Shown here piece after piece: positions 16,041 to 28,290 of a stretch of 64,000 nt of DNA. Numbering within the stretch: the stretch's first letter is position 1; every line of letters starts with the position of its first letter. A model generated the notes under the pieces. The model did not search any database, had not been told where the DNA came from, and saw only the letters and a list, made by a program, of their open reading frames with translations. Location of the stretch: contig BSQZ01000006.1 of assembly GCA_033239005.1 (NCBI GenBank), positions 1,982,501-2,046,500 of the forward strand, written 5' to 3'. Origin of the DNA: Lamellibrachia satsuma. Taxonomy: Eukaryota > Annelida > Polychaeta > Sabellida > Siboglinidae. The position numbers and the translations under genes are program-made.

Positions 16041-17582
16041 ATAATAAACATGCCATTGTAGGGCAAGGTTAATGTTTAAACAGTTTTTTAGTACTATGCA
16101 AAATTATGGTTAGAACATATGCCATTTTTTTCTTTATTTACCATGCTTCATGCAATTTACACATTTATTAAGATCATCAATATCAATACCATGCTGCTTA
16201 TGACAGCTGTGACCATCGTCATTATCATAATTTTCATGCATACACATATTGATAAAAAATTGTCAAATCTATTTTTTAATAAGTACATATTATCTTCATC
16301 AAATCCAACAGAATTGTAAGATTGTTCGAACTTTGAGGAAAATATGTCAGCAATATCTTCTGAACCTATGTGACCATTATTAACATTTGGCAGAAAATGA
16401 CAAGATTTTTTTTCACACTATGCACCTCTTTCCATAATTTACGATAATTACCTTCACTAATAGCTTCAGCCATTCTATTGCTTTTTATCCTTGTTTCTTC
16501 ATTTATTACATATCTCACAGCGTAGTGATACCTGGTTCGATATCTGCAATTTCAACATTATGTGGCCTACCACACTGCACCCACATATCATGCCAGAACA
16601 AGGAAGTATCGTGTTGAGCCTGTACATGTTCGTTCCAACCAGGTATCACCTTGCTGCTTCCTTTCTTGACACCTGTCATTGGCAAACACACATCTGAGGT
16701 AACAATGCAACTATTTACAACAATATCATACAAATCAGAGAAAAATCATATGTGGCATTTACATTGGTAATCAACACAACTAACAGCATCATGATAAAGA
16801 CCAGTACATGCTATTAACTTATCAAGCTCACGTTTGTAATTTTTAATATGGACCTCCGTACATTTATGTCAAGCTGCATTCGTTTTACATTTACCTTCAC
16901 ATGTTTTATGATATGATACATCTATTTCAAGACATAATAGAACATGACCAGAAAAAATCACTTTTCATAAACACTGATTCATATTTGATAATTGATTCAC
17001 GCAAGTTCTGTGTTACCATAAAATGGTATATTGTTGACTTGCAGCCATTGTTCTTTGAACATTATGTACAGGTTATGTTAGAAAATTCGGCAACAGTACA
17101 CAAAAACACTTGTTCATTATTAACAAATGATCGAGGAGCTCTTGTGTTGGGAGCATCCCTTGATAAGTCTGTGTTAAGATCACATTTAGTACAAAATACT
17201 AAGATGCACTTTTGCTACATATACCACTCACTTCATTAAGAACGTCTATATATTCAAATAAATCGTGATTTGCGTAACCCTTGTCACATGGCATATACGT
17301 GTTAAACAATACAAACTCGATACTATCTACTGTCACTTTCACAGCACACAGTATCTTAGATACACACTCTACTGTATCCACTTTACAGCTAATATTGGAG
17401 GACCAAATTATTGAACAGCCCTAGTAAGGTCTGCCTGTCAATGGCACACTATCATTCATTGAGCTGGATACTACGCATACACTGTTTTGACTAAAAGAGT
17501 TAAGTTTTTGTACAAATTGTGTTTGATGCATACAATGTTCTTATATAAAAACTCACACGCCACCAGTAAAAATGTCATAATA

Positions 17583-17634
17583 ACATACTTGTCAACATAC
17601 TTGTCAACATACTTGTCAACATACTTGTCAACAT
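17583..17634. repeat. 12-bp minisatellite (ACTTGTCAACAT)n
   Basis: Four to five exact copies in the 5' part of the LINE endonuclease region. Confidence 0.9.
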
Positions 17635-19194
17635 CAAAATGCTTACAGTTGTAAGAGCCAAACTTAAGTTTCTTTTATTGTACATCGTGTTTCATTTTGA
17701 CTTGAATCCACACCAGTTTCTCCATTGCTCTGTGTACTGCCAATTCGTTTGTCACCTCCCTTCAGAGGGAAATATCTTCTAATGTTGATGCCACAACTTT
17801 AAATATTTCTAATTTAAATGTCTGATGCTTGGCATCAATGACATAAGAGATAATGAGCGAACATAAACACCTTTAGATTTAATGTGATCTTTGAGATCAG
17901 TCTCTTTTGTTACCATTGACCCCTTTTGTTACCTTCGATCCTTTTCTATTATTAGATCTCTACTAGGAGGTGATGTCCCACGATCACTGCCTCAACCATT
18001 GCCAAACATAATGTTTCTCTTTTTCTGTTCTACCAATCTCCATTTCTGTACTTTTCTCCCATCATAGAACATAGGTTTACTGTTGTATGGGGTGTGTCAA
18101 TGTCTGGTCATTGTATTCGTTGTACCGGTAGCCCGATTAGTACCTCTAGAAGGCTGTACTGCCTCTGGAGCATGTTGGACAGGACATGCCACTGGAAGAC
18201 TGGCTCTGACAGTCAGATTAGTATTACCTCTATTCAACTGGACAGCATCTGCATATTGTGCCAGCCCTTCTTGCTTCTGCAGTAATATGCCATGCTCCTG
18301 TACATCGTCGTGTACATCGTCTACCTTGTTCTAGTGTCCGTTTGCTCTGCTCTACGGAGGGAGACGTTGCCCTCAACACTATTCATTTTGTTTTCTAATC
18401 CTACCAACCTCTCCAAGCCTGATGTCAGGTCCATTTCCTCTGGGATCAAACTAGATAAACTCTTAATGTCAACGGCAGCAAAGCACGGTTCAACTTTCAT
18501 TTAATCTATTTTTTATGCAAGGTCTTCTGACGATTCTCTGCCTTGCTTCTATTGTGTGACTCCTGTCTGTTCTGGAGATCACCCAGCCCATGACTGTACT
18601 CATCATAAAGCACCTGTTTAGCATCAAGTACATCTTGATCTGCATAAAATGTCATTCAGACCATTTGAATGTTCAGCTTTGATGACTAATGTCTATATAC
18701 GTGTTAGCGTATGCCAATAACTTATTTACCCTAGGTTTATTTTGCATATTTACATTGTCTGTGCATTCCTCTACATTTACAGACGCTGCTGCATCGATGC
18801 ACTCTTGGCTAAGTTTAGAGGCGCCTATTTGCATTGCCTGTTTGTTTGCATTTATCACACTTCATGTTGTACTTCTACAGGGTCCCTCAACGTGTACGAA
18901 GACATTTATGGCATCGCCTGCGCAACCAAGGGTGTGGTCAGTGGACCACAACAATGACCCAGCCTTCACTAATTCAATACAACGCACAGTAATATAGAAC
19001 ACAATATCTCAACACAGCAGCAACACTTTCACACCGGTGAACTTAAGGTGGACAAATATGTTACACTACATTATGACAAACCTGAAACCACAGACTATGA
19101 TCAAACCAGTTAAAATACAGATACACTAGAATAAGAATATTAGCGTGGTTTTTATGTGCTGGTTGAGCCCCCTACACAATCCACTTACAAACAG

Positions 19195-20340
19195 TTTCAG
19201 TCTACAGAGACGGCGCTTTTAAAAGTACACAGTGCTGTTACTCTAAATATGGACAAAGTGATCATAACATACTCATTAAGCGCTTGTCTATGTGGTATGG
19301 CATATATGGCCCAGAGCTGGTTTTAATCATACTTAACTGACAGATACCAAAGAAAGCTAATTGTTTTTTAGCGGCACTACCCACTTCATGCGATGTTCTT
19401 CAATGTTCAATTCTTGGACCATTACTTTTTCTTTTTACACTATTCCACTCAGCTCAGTTATTCAAACTCACAACTTGGACCACTATCTATGTGCAGATGA
19501 TACACATATTTACCTTTCCTTGGCCACCACGGATACAAATTGCTCCTCAAACAAGCTCAGACATTGTCTCCATGATATCTTCCACTGGTTGACTGACACC
19601 AAATTAAAGTTAAATGCAGATGAAACAGAGTTTCTTATTATTGATACATAAAACCAGCGTAGTAAACGTGATTGTTTTTTTCTCGACACCTATGCTGAGC
19701 TAGAATTTCACACCGGCCGTCTAAGTACGGAATTTAGGAGTCATCTTTGATAATAATCTAAATTTTAGACAGCATATTTCACAAACTTTTCATTGCTGCT
19801 TTGATCACATTCGTGAACTTCGTCGTATTCGCCGGTAGATGTCTTTTGATGTCACCAAAACTATTGCAACTGCTCTTTTAGCAGTAGACTTAACTATTGT
19901 AATTCCCTTTATCATAATAGTGTTGTCCAATATCGTATTATTTTTAACATCTGCACACTTACCTATCAAGCACTTTCATCCAAGCAACCAGCATCTTTAC
20001 ATTCACTGCTCACTCCTGCAAGACAGCCTAGACGGTTTCGATCATCTAATTCTAATCTACTTTTGTTCCAAGTGGTAAGACAAAATGTCGGAACTAAAGC
20101 TTTCTCGGTTTCTGCACCGACTCTGTGGAATCAACTACCTGTTAGTGTTAAGTCTGTAGGAAATATAATTTCGTCATAAACTAAAAACCCACCTGTTTAA
20201 ACTTGCGTATCCTCTATAGTTCCCCAGCGAACCAATCTAACTGTTTACAACTGGAACTGCTTATGTATTAGGAACAGATTAACCCTTTTGTTTTGATTTT
20301 TTTGTTTTGATTGGGTCTCCCGGGGATCTTAATGCAATAT
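19195..20340 (+). mobile_element. LINE 3' half (CR1/L2-like), plus strand
   Basis: Plus-strand frames in order: 'TETALLKVHSAVTLNMDKV' (pre-motif A), then a deletion removing motif A, 'LIKRLSMWYGI' and 'SYLTDRYQRKL', and a degraded motif B. Then 'FYTIPLSSVIQTHNLDHYL' with catalytic 'CADDTHIYLSL', 'KLKLNADETEFLIIDT' at 19651, 'LGVIFDNNLNFRQHIS'-like text, and a tail ending 'APTLWNQLPVSVKSV' near 20150. The 3' region ends with TCTCCCGGGGATCTTAATGC, and the last 27 bp (AATGCAATATAAGTACGTTA...) is duplicated at 20379. Non-functional. Confidence 0.85.
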
Positions 20341-20756
20341 AAGTACGTTATATTGTATAAATACTTTTATAAGTATTTAATGCAATATAAGTACGTTATA
20401 TTGTATTGTACTGTATAATGAATCTGTTTTATTTTCGACGTTCTCTCGGTAAATACTGCGGTCTCACGCGAGTCAAGTAGACCTATGCCGTAGGAAAGGA
20501 TCGTTGCCAACATATTGTTACACTGTATTGACCGGACATGGCGCGCACAAAGAGCATCAAGTCGCCGGAATCTGACGATCGCTTCCTGATTTAACACCAT
20601 CGCTGTCCGTTAATGAGACAACGGCGACACGTTGGCAGTGCCCTCGACACGGAGATCAGACGTAGCAATTTGACGAACGCTTCGTCTGTTAACACCATCG
20701 CAGACCTTCCTTAACGAGACAACGCAATCCTCAGTAACTACCGACGGCCTCTCCAC
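20331..20756. other. Duplicated LINE tail and unique spacer
   Basis: A 27-bp LINE tail segment occurs at 20331 and 20379. The rest (20410-20756) is mixed sequence with GACAACG/TTAACACCATCGC pieces repeated twice (20593-20725). No gene recognized. Confidence 0.5.
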
Positions 20757-21301
20757 GTATTATATCATTACATAAACATTGTTACATTGACTTATGGTGC
20801 TGAATTATATCATTACATAAACATTGTTACATTGGCTTATGGTGCTGAATTATATCACTACATAAACATTGTTACATTGACTTATGGTGCTGAATTATAT
20901 CACTACATAAACATTGTTACATTGGCTTATGGTGCTGAATTATATCACTACATAAACATTGTTACATTGGCTTATGGTGCTGAATTATATCACTACATAA
21001 ACATTGTTACATTGGCTTATGGTGCTGAATGATATCACTACATAAACATTGTTACATTGGCTTATGGTGCTGAATTATATCATTACATAAACATTGTTAC
21101 ATTGGCTTATGGTGCTGAATTATATCACTACATAAACATTGTTACATTGACTTATGGTGCTGAATTATATCACTACATAAACATTGTTACATTGGCTTAT
21201 GGTGCTGAATTATGTCACTACATAAACATTGTTACATTGGCTTATGGTGCTGAATTATATCATTACATAAACATTGTTACATTGACTTATGGTGCTGAAT
21301 T
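20757..21301 (+). repeat. 45-bp minisatellite, 12 copies
   Basis: Unit contains TATATCAYTACATAAACATT and GTTACATTGRCTTATGGTGC. Because 45 is divisible by 3 and the unit lacks a stop in one frame, it gives a long artificial frame of 15-residue repeats. No flanking start context or splice site supports translation. Confidence 0.95.
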
Positions 21302-21675
21302 CCAGCTGACATTGCCATTATAAAAGAAGGTCGAGGACATGCGAAATATTCCAAATATGAATTTTATCAGTTGATGAATTATAGTGACTAATGTTCTCTT
21401 CGTGGAGTGGTCGGGTCGCGTGTAGGACGACGGATCTAGCAGTCTCGAGTGACGCAGCTATTACAACAGCTGCAGCCTTTGTGGTTCGCGAGCCCCGCAT
21501 CTGCATTTGCCGTGATTCCTAGCTGCTATAACATAGTCTGGCGTAACTGTCGCGCTCCCGCAAGTTGGGTAATGTTATATCTGTCTGTGTTCGGCAAGCA
21601 CTGGAAGGAGACGGCGATGGCACAAGTCAACAGCCTCGAATTGCCCCTTGTCTCGTGGATAACGCAGAATAAGGC
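21302..21675. other. No gene recognized
   Basis: Mixed, moderately GC-rich sequence between two minisatellites. Confidence 0.5.
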
Positions 21676-22166
21676 CTCACCCTCCCCCTTAGCCTCCCCC
21701 TCCCCCTTAGCCTCCCCTTCCTTCTTGGCCTCCCCTTCCCTCTTAGCCTCCCCCTCCCTCTTAGCCTCCCCTCCCTCTTAGCCTCCCCCTCCCTCTTGGC
21801 CTCCCCCTCTCCCTTAGCCTCCCCCTCCCTCTTAGCCTCCCCTTCCCCCTTAGCCTCCCCCTCCCTCTTGGCCTCCCCTTCCCTCTTAGCCTCCCCCTCT
21901 CCCTTAGCCTCCCCCTCCCTCTTGGCCTCCCCTCCCTCTTAGCCTCCCCTTCCCCCTTAGCCTCCCCCTCCCTCTTGGCCTCCCCTTCCCTCTTAGCCTC
22001 CCCCTCTCCCTTAGCCTCCCCTCCCTCTTAGCCTCCCCTCCCTCTTAGCCTCCCCCTCTCCCTTAGCCTCCCCCTCCCTCTTGGCCTCCCCTCCCTCTTA
22101 GCCTCCCCCTCTCCCTTAGCCTCCCCCTCCCTCTTGGCCTCCCCCTCCCTCTTAGCCTCCCCCTTT
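21676..22166 (+). repeat. 18-19-bp pyrimidine-rich minisatellite, about 27 copies
   Basis: Variants of CCTCCCCCTCCCTCTTAG. One strand is almost pure pyrimidine, so intramolecular triplex formation is plausible. Unit length varies by a base. Confidence 0.93.
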
Positions 22167-22772
22167 GCGGGATCCTAGATACGCCAATGTTTCTGTCTAT
22201 ATCGCTATGCCGTGTACAGGAAACAACGAAAGAGAAACTACAATGTCAATGTACTCGACATGTACATTAAGTAAGTTAAATAGCAATCCCTGGGTAGAGT
22301 GCGGCCATCGGCTTTTCCTTTTTACAATACCCGTGAAAAGTGAAAACGACCATCTGGAGTCTAAACTAGTAGAGTCACCAAAAGCAAACTGCGATCACGG
22401 TAACCATAAAAGCGACGTTTTGCTTACGCGTCGCGACTCGCAATGTGTGAACATTGTGCCGTTTGAAAAATGTCGTAGCAGGTGCTTGGTGGTCCGATCA
22501 GAGCCGCATTTGTAGATCCAGTCCTACGGCATTTTCTGTCACTGGAGAGCTAGTCGCAAACACGTCGCTTGCAGTCATTGTGTATATCGGGTAACATATG
22601 ATGCAACAGCACCTGATATAAGGAACATAGCTACAACGATAGTAATAACATAATCTTATTTCAACGATAATAACTGTTAGCCATATGCTATAAAGTAATA
22701 TTCACAGTAAAAACGGTATTATTATTACAAGTAGTACTATTATTATTTTTGTATATACGGCAACAACAGCAG
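22167..22772. other. No gene recognized
   Basis: A 116-codon frame at 22165-22515 begins at TTG inside the array edge and shows no domain. The rest is AT-rich. Confidence 0.5.
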
Positions 22773-22774
22773 CA

Positions 22775-22859
<85 letters not shown>
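22773..22859 (+). repeat. (CGG)29 microsatellite
   Basis: 29 uninterrupted CGG units directly after (CAG)3, in AT-rich surroundings. It is not in a CpG-rich promoter context. Read on the minus strand it gives a poly-Arg artefact. Confidence 0.97.
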
Positions 22860-22861
<2 letters not shown>

Positions 22862-23499
22862 ACTTTTCACTACATATTCAATTGCTTATAAATATAATAT
22901 TGTTTAGTTGTATGTAATTGAGTTGAAAGACGATTGTCTGTGTGCATTGTTTTATTGTAATAAGCACTCGGCATGACATAACTTTGTCTATAAAATGGTT
23001 AACGCTTGTCATGTATTCTTTTCAAACCTATTTCAACCATTGCAGTGTTTGATTTCTTAACAACAATATTTAAATGTAATTTCATAAATAAAACATCTAA
23101 CTAAATATATGCCGTGTGATTTGTTAGTGCTCTTTACAGCTCATCTGTTGTCGTTCGTATAAATAGCGGCGCTGTCGGCATTGTTCGCCATCTAAAATAA
23201 GATCTCAAATAAGATCAGATGCAACAGCGAGACACAGCAAATAGCTCGAGGACGCAGACCGCGATTGATATTCCCACTGGTGACAGAATGACGTTTTCTG
23301 CGATTGCGGAAAAACGACCGTACAAAATCGATGAGACTTATTGACATCCACTGGCGTCATCTTACTGACAGCTGCGTAAGGGTGGTCGAAATCGCACAGC
23401 TTTGTCTAATCATTTGCTTATAATTGCTGCTGTTCATTCGCGTATTTTGAGAAACCGTTACTTTTAAACGCACGAAGCCTGCTCGATTTTTATCTTAAA

Positions 23500-23502
<3 letters not shown>
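22860..23502. other. AT-rich spacer, no gene recognized
   Basis: Contains a GC-richer 100-bp piece at about 23160-23260 (TATAAATAGCGGCGCTGTCGG). TATAAATAG at 23158-23166 resembles a TATA box, but no downstream coding sequence was found. Confidence 0.4.

Positions 23503-23576
<74 letters not shown>
23503..23576. repeat. (TA)n microsatellite
   Basis: About 37 TA units. The right flank (23590-23635) resembles the left flank of the TA array at 25677. Confidence 0.95.
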
Positions 23577-23579
<3 letters not shown>

Positions 23580-23938
23580 ACCGTTAATTGTTTTATTTGA
23601 ATGTTTCGACGCGAATATCATGTTTACATTGCATGATGAACTGCAAGGTCGATATTCATAAACAGCTAATGGTCCAATGGTCCAATGGTCTAATTATATG
23701 TTAACATAATCGTTCATTAAAACACATGGGGGGCTCAGAAGGTTAGAAAATATATAGTTTATACTATATCACACGAATCTACAATAAAAAACTATTAGAC
23801 CTATATATCGAATACTACTGAATACGACAAACTGACGGTGTGTGAAGATACAAGAAAACAAATGTTAATCAAAAACATGTGAAGGTGTGTTTTCATATGT
23901 GTCACGGTATCCAATCCATACGAACGCTCGACGCGCTT
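23577..23938. other. AT-rich spacer
   Basis: Includes triplicated GGTCCAATGGTCCAATGGTC (23671-23690). No gene recognized. Confidence 0.5.
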
Positions 23939-24280
23939 TACACTTCACCCCCCGACAGACCTGTTCATTTACACTTCACCCCCTGACAGACCTGTTCATT
24001 TACACTTCACCCCCTGACAGACCTGTTCATTTACACTTCACCCCCCGACAGACCTGTTCATTTACACTTCACCCCCTGACAGACCTGTTCATTTACACTT
24101 CACCCCCCGACAGACCTGTTCATTTACACTTCACCCCCCGACAGACCTGTTCATTTACACTTCACCCCCTGACAGACCTGTTCATTTACACTTCACCCCC
24201 TGACAGACCTGTTCATTTACACTTCACCCCCTGACAGACCTGTTCATTTACACTTCCCCCCATCCCCCGACAGACCTGTT
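23939..24280 (+). repeat. 31-bp minisatellite, about 11 copies
   Basis: Unit contains ACACTTCACCCCCYGACAGA then CCTGTTCATTT. With 31-bp periodicity the frame cycles through all three phases without a stop, giving a 93-bp/31-residue artificial super-repeat. Confidence 0.95.
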
Positions 24281-25676
24281 CACTCCAACACCAACTTCAC
24301 ATCTCTGGAAATAATTAAGCCAAGCAGCGATCACTACGCGTTAGTTACCACTACCAGGTACACACATGTACAACTGCATCAATTTAATTTACGAAATATT
24401 CCAAGTTTCTAAAACGCAGCAAGATATCTCGATCCCAGCTCTACTCTGTAGAGAGTCCGACAAACTCTCCATCGATGCCCAGCGGATGTCGAACTCACCA
24501 GTTCCCTGCACCGGATTAGTGCAATAGTTACGTCAGACTCCCGTCATGCACTGGCCCGGAACAACAAGTGCAGATTACGGCATTGATCAATCAAAGACAT
24601 TCCGATGATATCGCAGCTTCGCGTGATTGTCACTAGCTAATCCATTCGTTGTTCTCTTGATGGCGCCGGATTAGTGGACACTCGTCACTGGGATTGTTTG
24701 AGTCATCGCCACGCGACGCATGTCGTGCGCGACAACTTTATTGTGGCAAATGTCGAGCCAACACGAAATTAAATCAAAGAAACAACCAGCTGTGCAAAGG
24801 TAACGTTTAACGAACACTTCGTATTCGTCTCGCTACTTACCTGTCACTCGCGGCGTCAACGCGGGGCTGTCTGATGTAAAAACCGTTCAACTTGTGGCGT
24901 TCGGCTTCAGCAGCGTTAGATCTTGAAGCGGCGACACGCGCACTTCGTCTGCGCACGAGTCGCCAGCGCCCCTGTTGGCCAACAAATCGTCATAGCAAAC
25001 CCCGCCTCCCAAACCGCCATCGAGTTGCAGTGGCAGACAAAGCCCAAGAGAACACGACGACGGTTATATGAAACACTACTCGTGACGCCAGGTTTTGCTA
25101 CATACACATGAACTACATATTGGTTATGAAACTAATAAATGAGCGTACTGCACGAGCATATATTGCATATATGCTTGTGTGGACCATGCATTACATGCGG
25201 CAGTGATAAGCAGTACGGCGCGGATCTGCGAGTGCTGCGTATGCAGAGATGTGTCGCCGGGAGATACAAGTGGCCGCTGCTGCTGTTGTTGCCGTATATA
25301 AAAGTAAATTGAAAACACGTCTCCAATATGCGACGGGCAGTTGTCCGAACATGGCCTCATAAACCAGCCACTTGTCAGCTTTCATAGCGTCCTTAATCCA
25401 GGATGTTGCAAGAAGGCAGTCAACGTATCCGGGTCAGTATCACGACCTCGCTACTCTTAAGGTATGACCTGTTGCATCGTTTGGTTTAAAGGTACAATAC
25501 AAAGTCTGATCGTTATATCATAAATCATGTTACAATATAAACTATACATGTATTCTAACGTTTTGACCGCTCAAATGTGTCTTAATAAACCGATTTGTGT
25601 GTTAATAAACTGACATGTATCTGTGTAACGTGAATATTTCGCCCCGAATGTCATGTTCACATTGCATGGTGGATAT
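24281..25676. other. No gene recognized
   Basis: Mixed sequence, GC-richer at 24620-25070, with short overlapping frames. No recognizable domain or consistent splice pattern. Confidence 0.45.
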
Positions 25677-26477
<801 letters not shown>

Positions 26478-26822
26478 TCGAGACTTGGACTTGGAGGTAA
26501 TTGACTTGATATTTGACTTGACTTGCCAGTTTGTGATTTACCAACAAGTCTGGTGGCTCGAAACGTGCAAAAACGAGATAATATTGTTGTAATTTACCAA
26601 GGCATCGATTCGGTGAACTCGATCACCCGATCACCCGATCGCCCGATCGCCCGATCGCCCGATCGCCCGATCGCCCGATCGCCCGAGCACCCGATCACCC
26701 GATCACCCGATCGGTGAACCCTGACGAAATTCAGAGAGATGACTCGAAACTTGACTTGAACTTGGAGGTCATTGACTTGAGACGTGACTTGACTTATAGG
26801 TTCGTGACTTACCAACACTTCT
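26478..26822. repeat. ACTTG-rich direct repeats flanking an 8-bp array
   Basis: Two related segments of about 85 bp (26478-26560 and 26732-26822; CTTGGAGGTMATTGACTTGA ... GACTTGACTT ... TTACCAACA) bracket the (CGATCGCC)n array. A third, weaker relative with alternating ACTTG motifs is at 47985-48075. Confidence 0.7.
26619..26712 (+). repeat. (CGATCGCC)n / (CGATCACC)n 8-bp tandem array
   Basis: Nearly 12 units. The array is bordered by inverted CGGTGAAC / GATCGGTGAACC pieces. CGATCG makes each unit partly palindromic. Confidence 0.95.
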
Positions 26823-27797
26823 GCCAGTAGGACGACGTGAAGATGTGTGTCTGCAGGTCAGTTAGGGAAACGTGTTTCAAGTAGGGCCCTGGAAGGTTAT
26901 TAGTTGCTATGAACTGTTTCACCAGACCGCCTGTGAGGATGTCATCAATCACTGCTAGAATGTCGCCCTACAAAGTTGCATTCCAGCGCTGTCGTTGTTT
27001 CGCTGGTTTGTGTGTTTCTGTGTTGATGTTGAATTTGGTCTGACAGGTGACATAAATTAATTCAATATAAAAGGCGATGGAGGAGTAATTAATTTCTCAA
27101 AGGTAAATATAAGATATAATGCTTAGCAATGATAGATTGGAATAACGTATTGAAAAACAAGACAACAGTTGGATAGTGAAATATTTTAAAGGAATAAATT
27201 GGAATTAGTATAAAAATTACAAAGAACCGCAAAATAGAAATATATCTAATAAATAGATAATCTGAAACATGATAGAAATGGAGTAAACATGATGTTCGAG
27301 ATAAAGTTGGACAACTGGAAGACCAATATGTTAAACATCAAAAGTACGTAACTACAACTATAAATTGGTAGAAATATTTTTAAACATGCATATATATACT
27401 CAACACATTTAACCTATTTGACATAGGAAGTGTGTGCGTGCGTGCGTGTGTGCGAGTGTGCGTGCATCTTGAAGAAACCCGTAAGTGGTACTCGAAATGT
27501 TACCAATACGTATTGTTTGAGTACAGTTTAAAAAATCGGTAAGTTGCCAAACCAGTGATTACATAAAACACGTGGAATATGGTACATTATAATTAACAAA
27601 AAATAATTGCTAACTGACAGAAGTCAATGCGTAATGCAGAGGATTAAGTTTACAAGACAATCTAGCTGATTTAGATAGGGACATTGTAGTGTGTGCACAT
27701 ATTAACGAACTATGTACGCACAATGAGCGCATCAGGAGAAAAAAATGTATGTTAGAACATACAATACAGTAGAAGGACAGAGAAGAGAGAGTGGTGT
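26823..27797. other. AT-rich spacer
   Basis: Contains a short GTGTGCGTGCG microsatellite (27430-27467). No gene recognized. Confidence 0.5.
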
Positions 27798-27835
27798 GGC
27801 AGAGAGAGAGAGCGAGAGACGGGGGAGAGAGAGGG

Positions 27836-27899
<64 letters not shown>

Positions 27900-27950
27900 G
27901 CAGACAGACAGACAGGCAGACAGACATGGAAAAGAGGCAGAGACAGGGAG
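27798..27950. repeat. (GA)n(CAGA)n purine-rich microsatellite
   Basis: (GA)n with GGGAGA interruptions to about 27880, then (CAGA)n with GGCAGA variants. Confidence 0.95.
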
Positions 27951-28204
27951 ACAGAGATTAACACGATTTAGTAAGGATGAAATGGTGGGACATCCCTCGA
28001 ATTAGGTTTGTTTTTTTGTACTTAGCTGTCATAAACAGGAGTACTTGTACAATATGTCTGTGATGTCGTCCCTTCAATCGGAATTAAATAAGAGTGCCAA
28101 GTCCTTGTTTCAAATTGTGTCCATCTTAACTGTCTATGTCTGTCTGTGGTGTTGTCTGCAAATGACTGACGGTTCGCCACTTGGACTCGAGCGTGTGCTC
28201 TTGT

Positions 28205-28290
28205 TCGGAAAACCACTTCCATCCCTCCCACACCTACCACCCCTTCCATCCCTCCCACACCTACCACCCCTCCCATCCCTCCCAGACACA
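28205..28290 (+). repeat. 27-bp C-rich minisatellite, about 3 copies
   Basis: Unit CTTCCATCCCTCCCACACCT plus ACCACCC. Confidence 0.85.

Larger units (their letters stand above)
14870..18960 (-). mobile_element. Degraded near-full-length LINE (ORF1 + EN-RT), minus strand
   Basis: The components lie in LINE order on the minus strand. 18960-17900: ORF1-like pieces, including a 'KCDKCK' Cys pair and 'DIKSLSSLIPEEMDL' followed by a coiled-coil-like 'ERLVGLENKMNSVEG'. About 17480-16900: APE endonuclease pieces, with 'FVLFNTYMPCD', 'LNTDLSRDAPNTRA' and 'DHFMVTQNL'. 16740-16515: connector with 'IPGWNEHV' and 'ALFWHDMWVQCGRP'-like text. 15860-15068: reverse transcriptase. 15060-14880: tail with 'FHQYCCALYGSKLW'. 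It is interrupted by a SINE at 15.9-16.0 kb and by many stops. Length near 4.1 kb fits an intact LINE. Confidence 0.75.

Noticed and set aside
17580..17640. CRISPR-like array (regular short repeats)
   Set aside because: Contiguous 12-bp tandem repeats without spacers, in an animal genome; the same applies to 57653-57727.
23158..23166. TATA box (TATAAATAG) of a promoter
   Set aside because: No downstream exon or coding frame found; a chance match is likely in AT-rich DNA.
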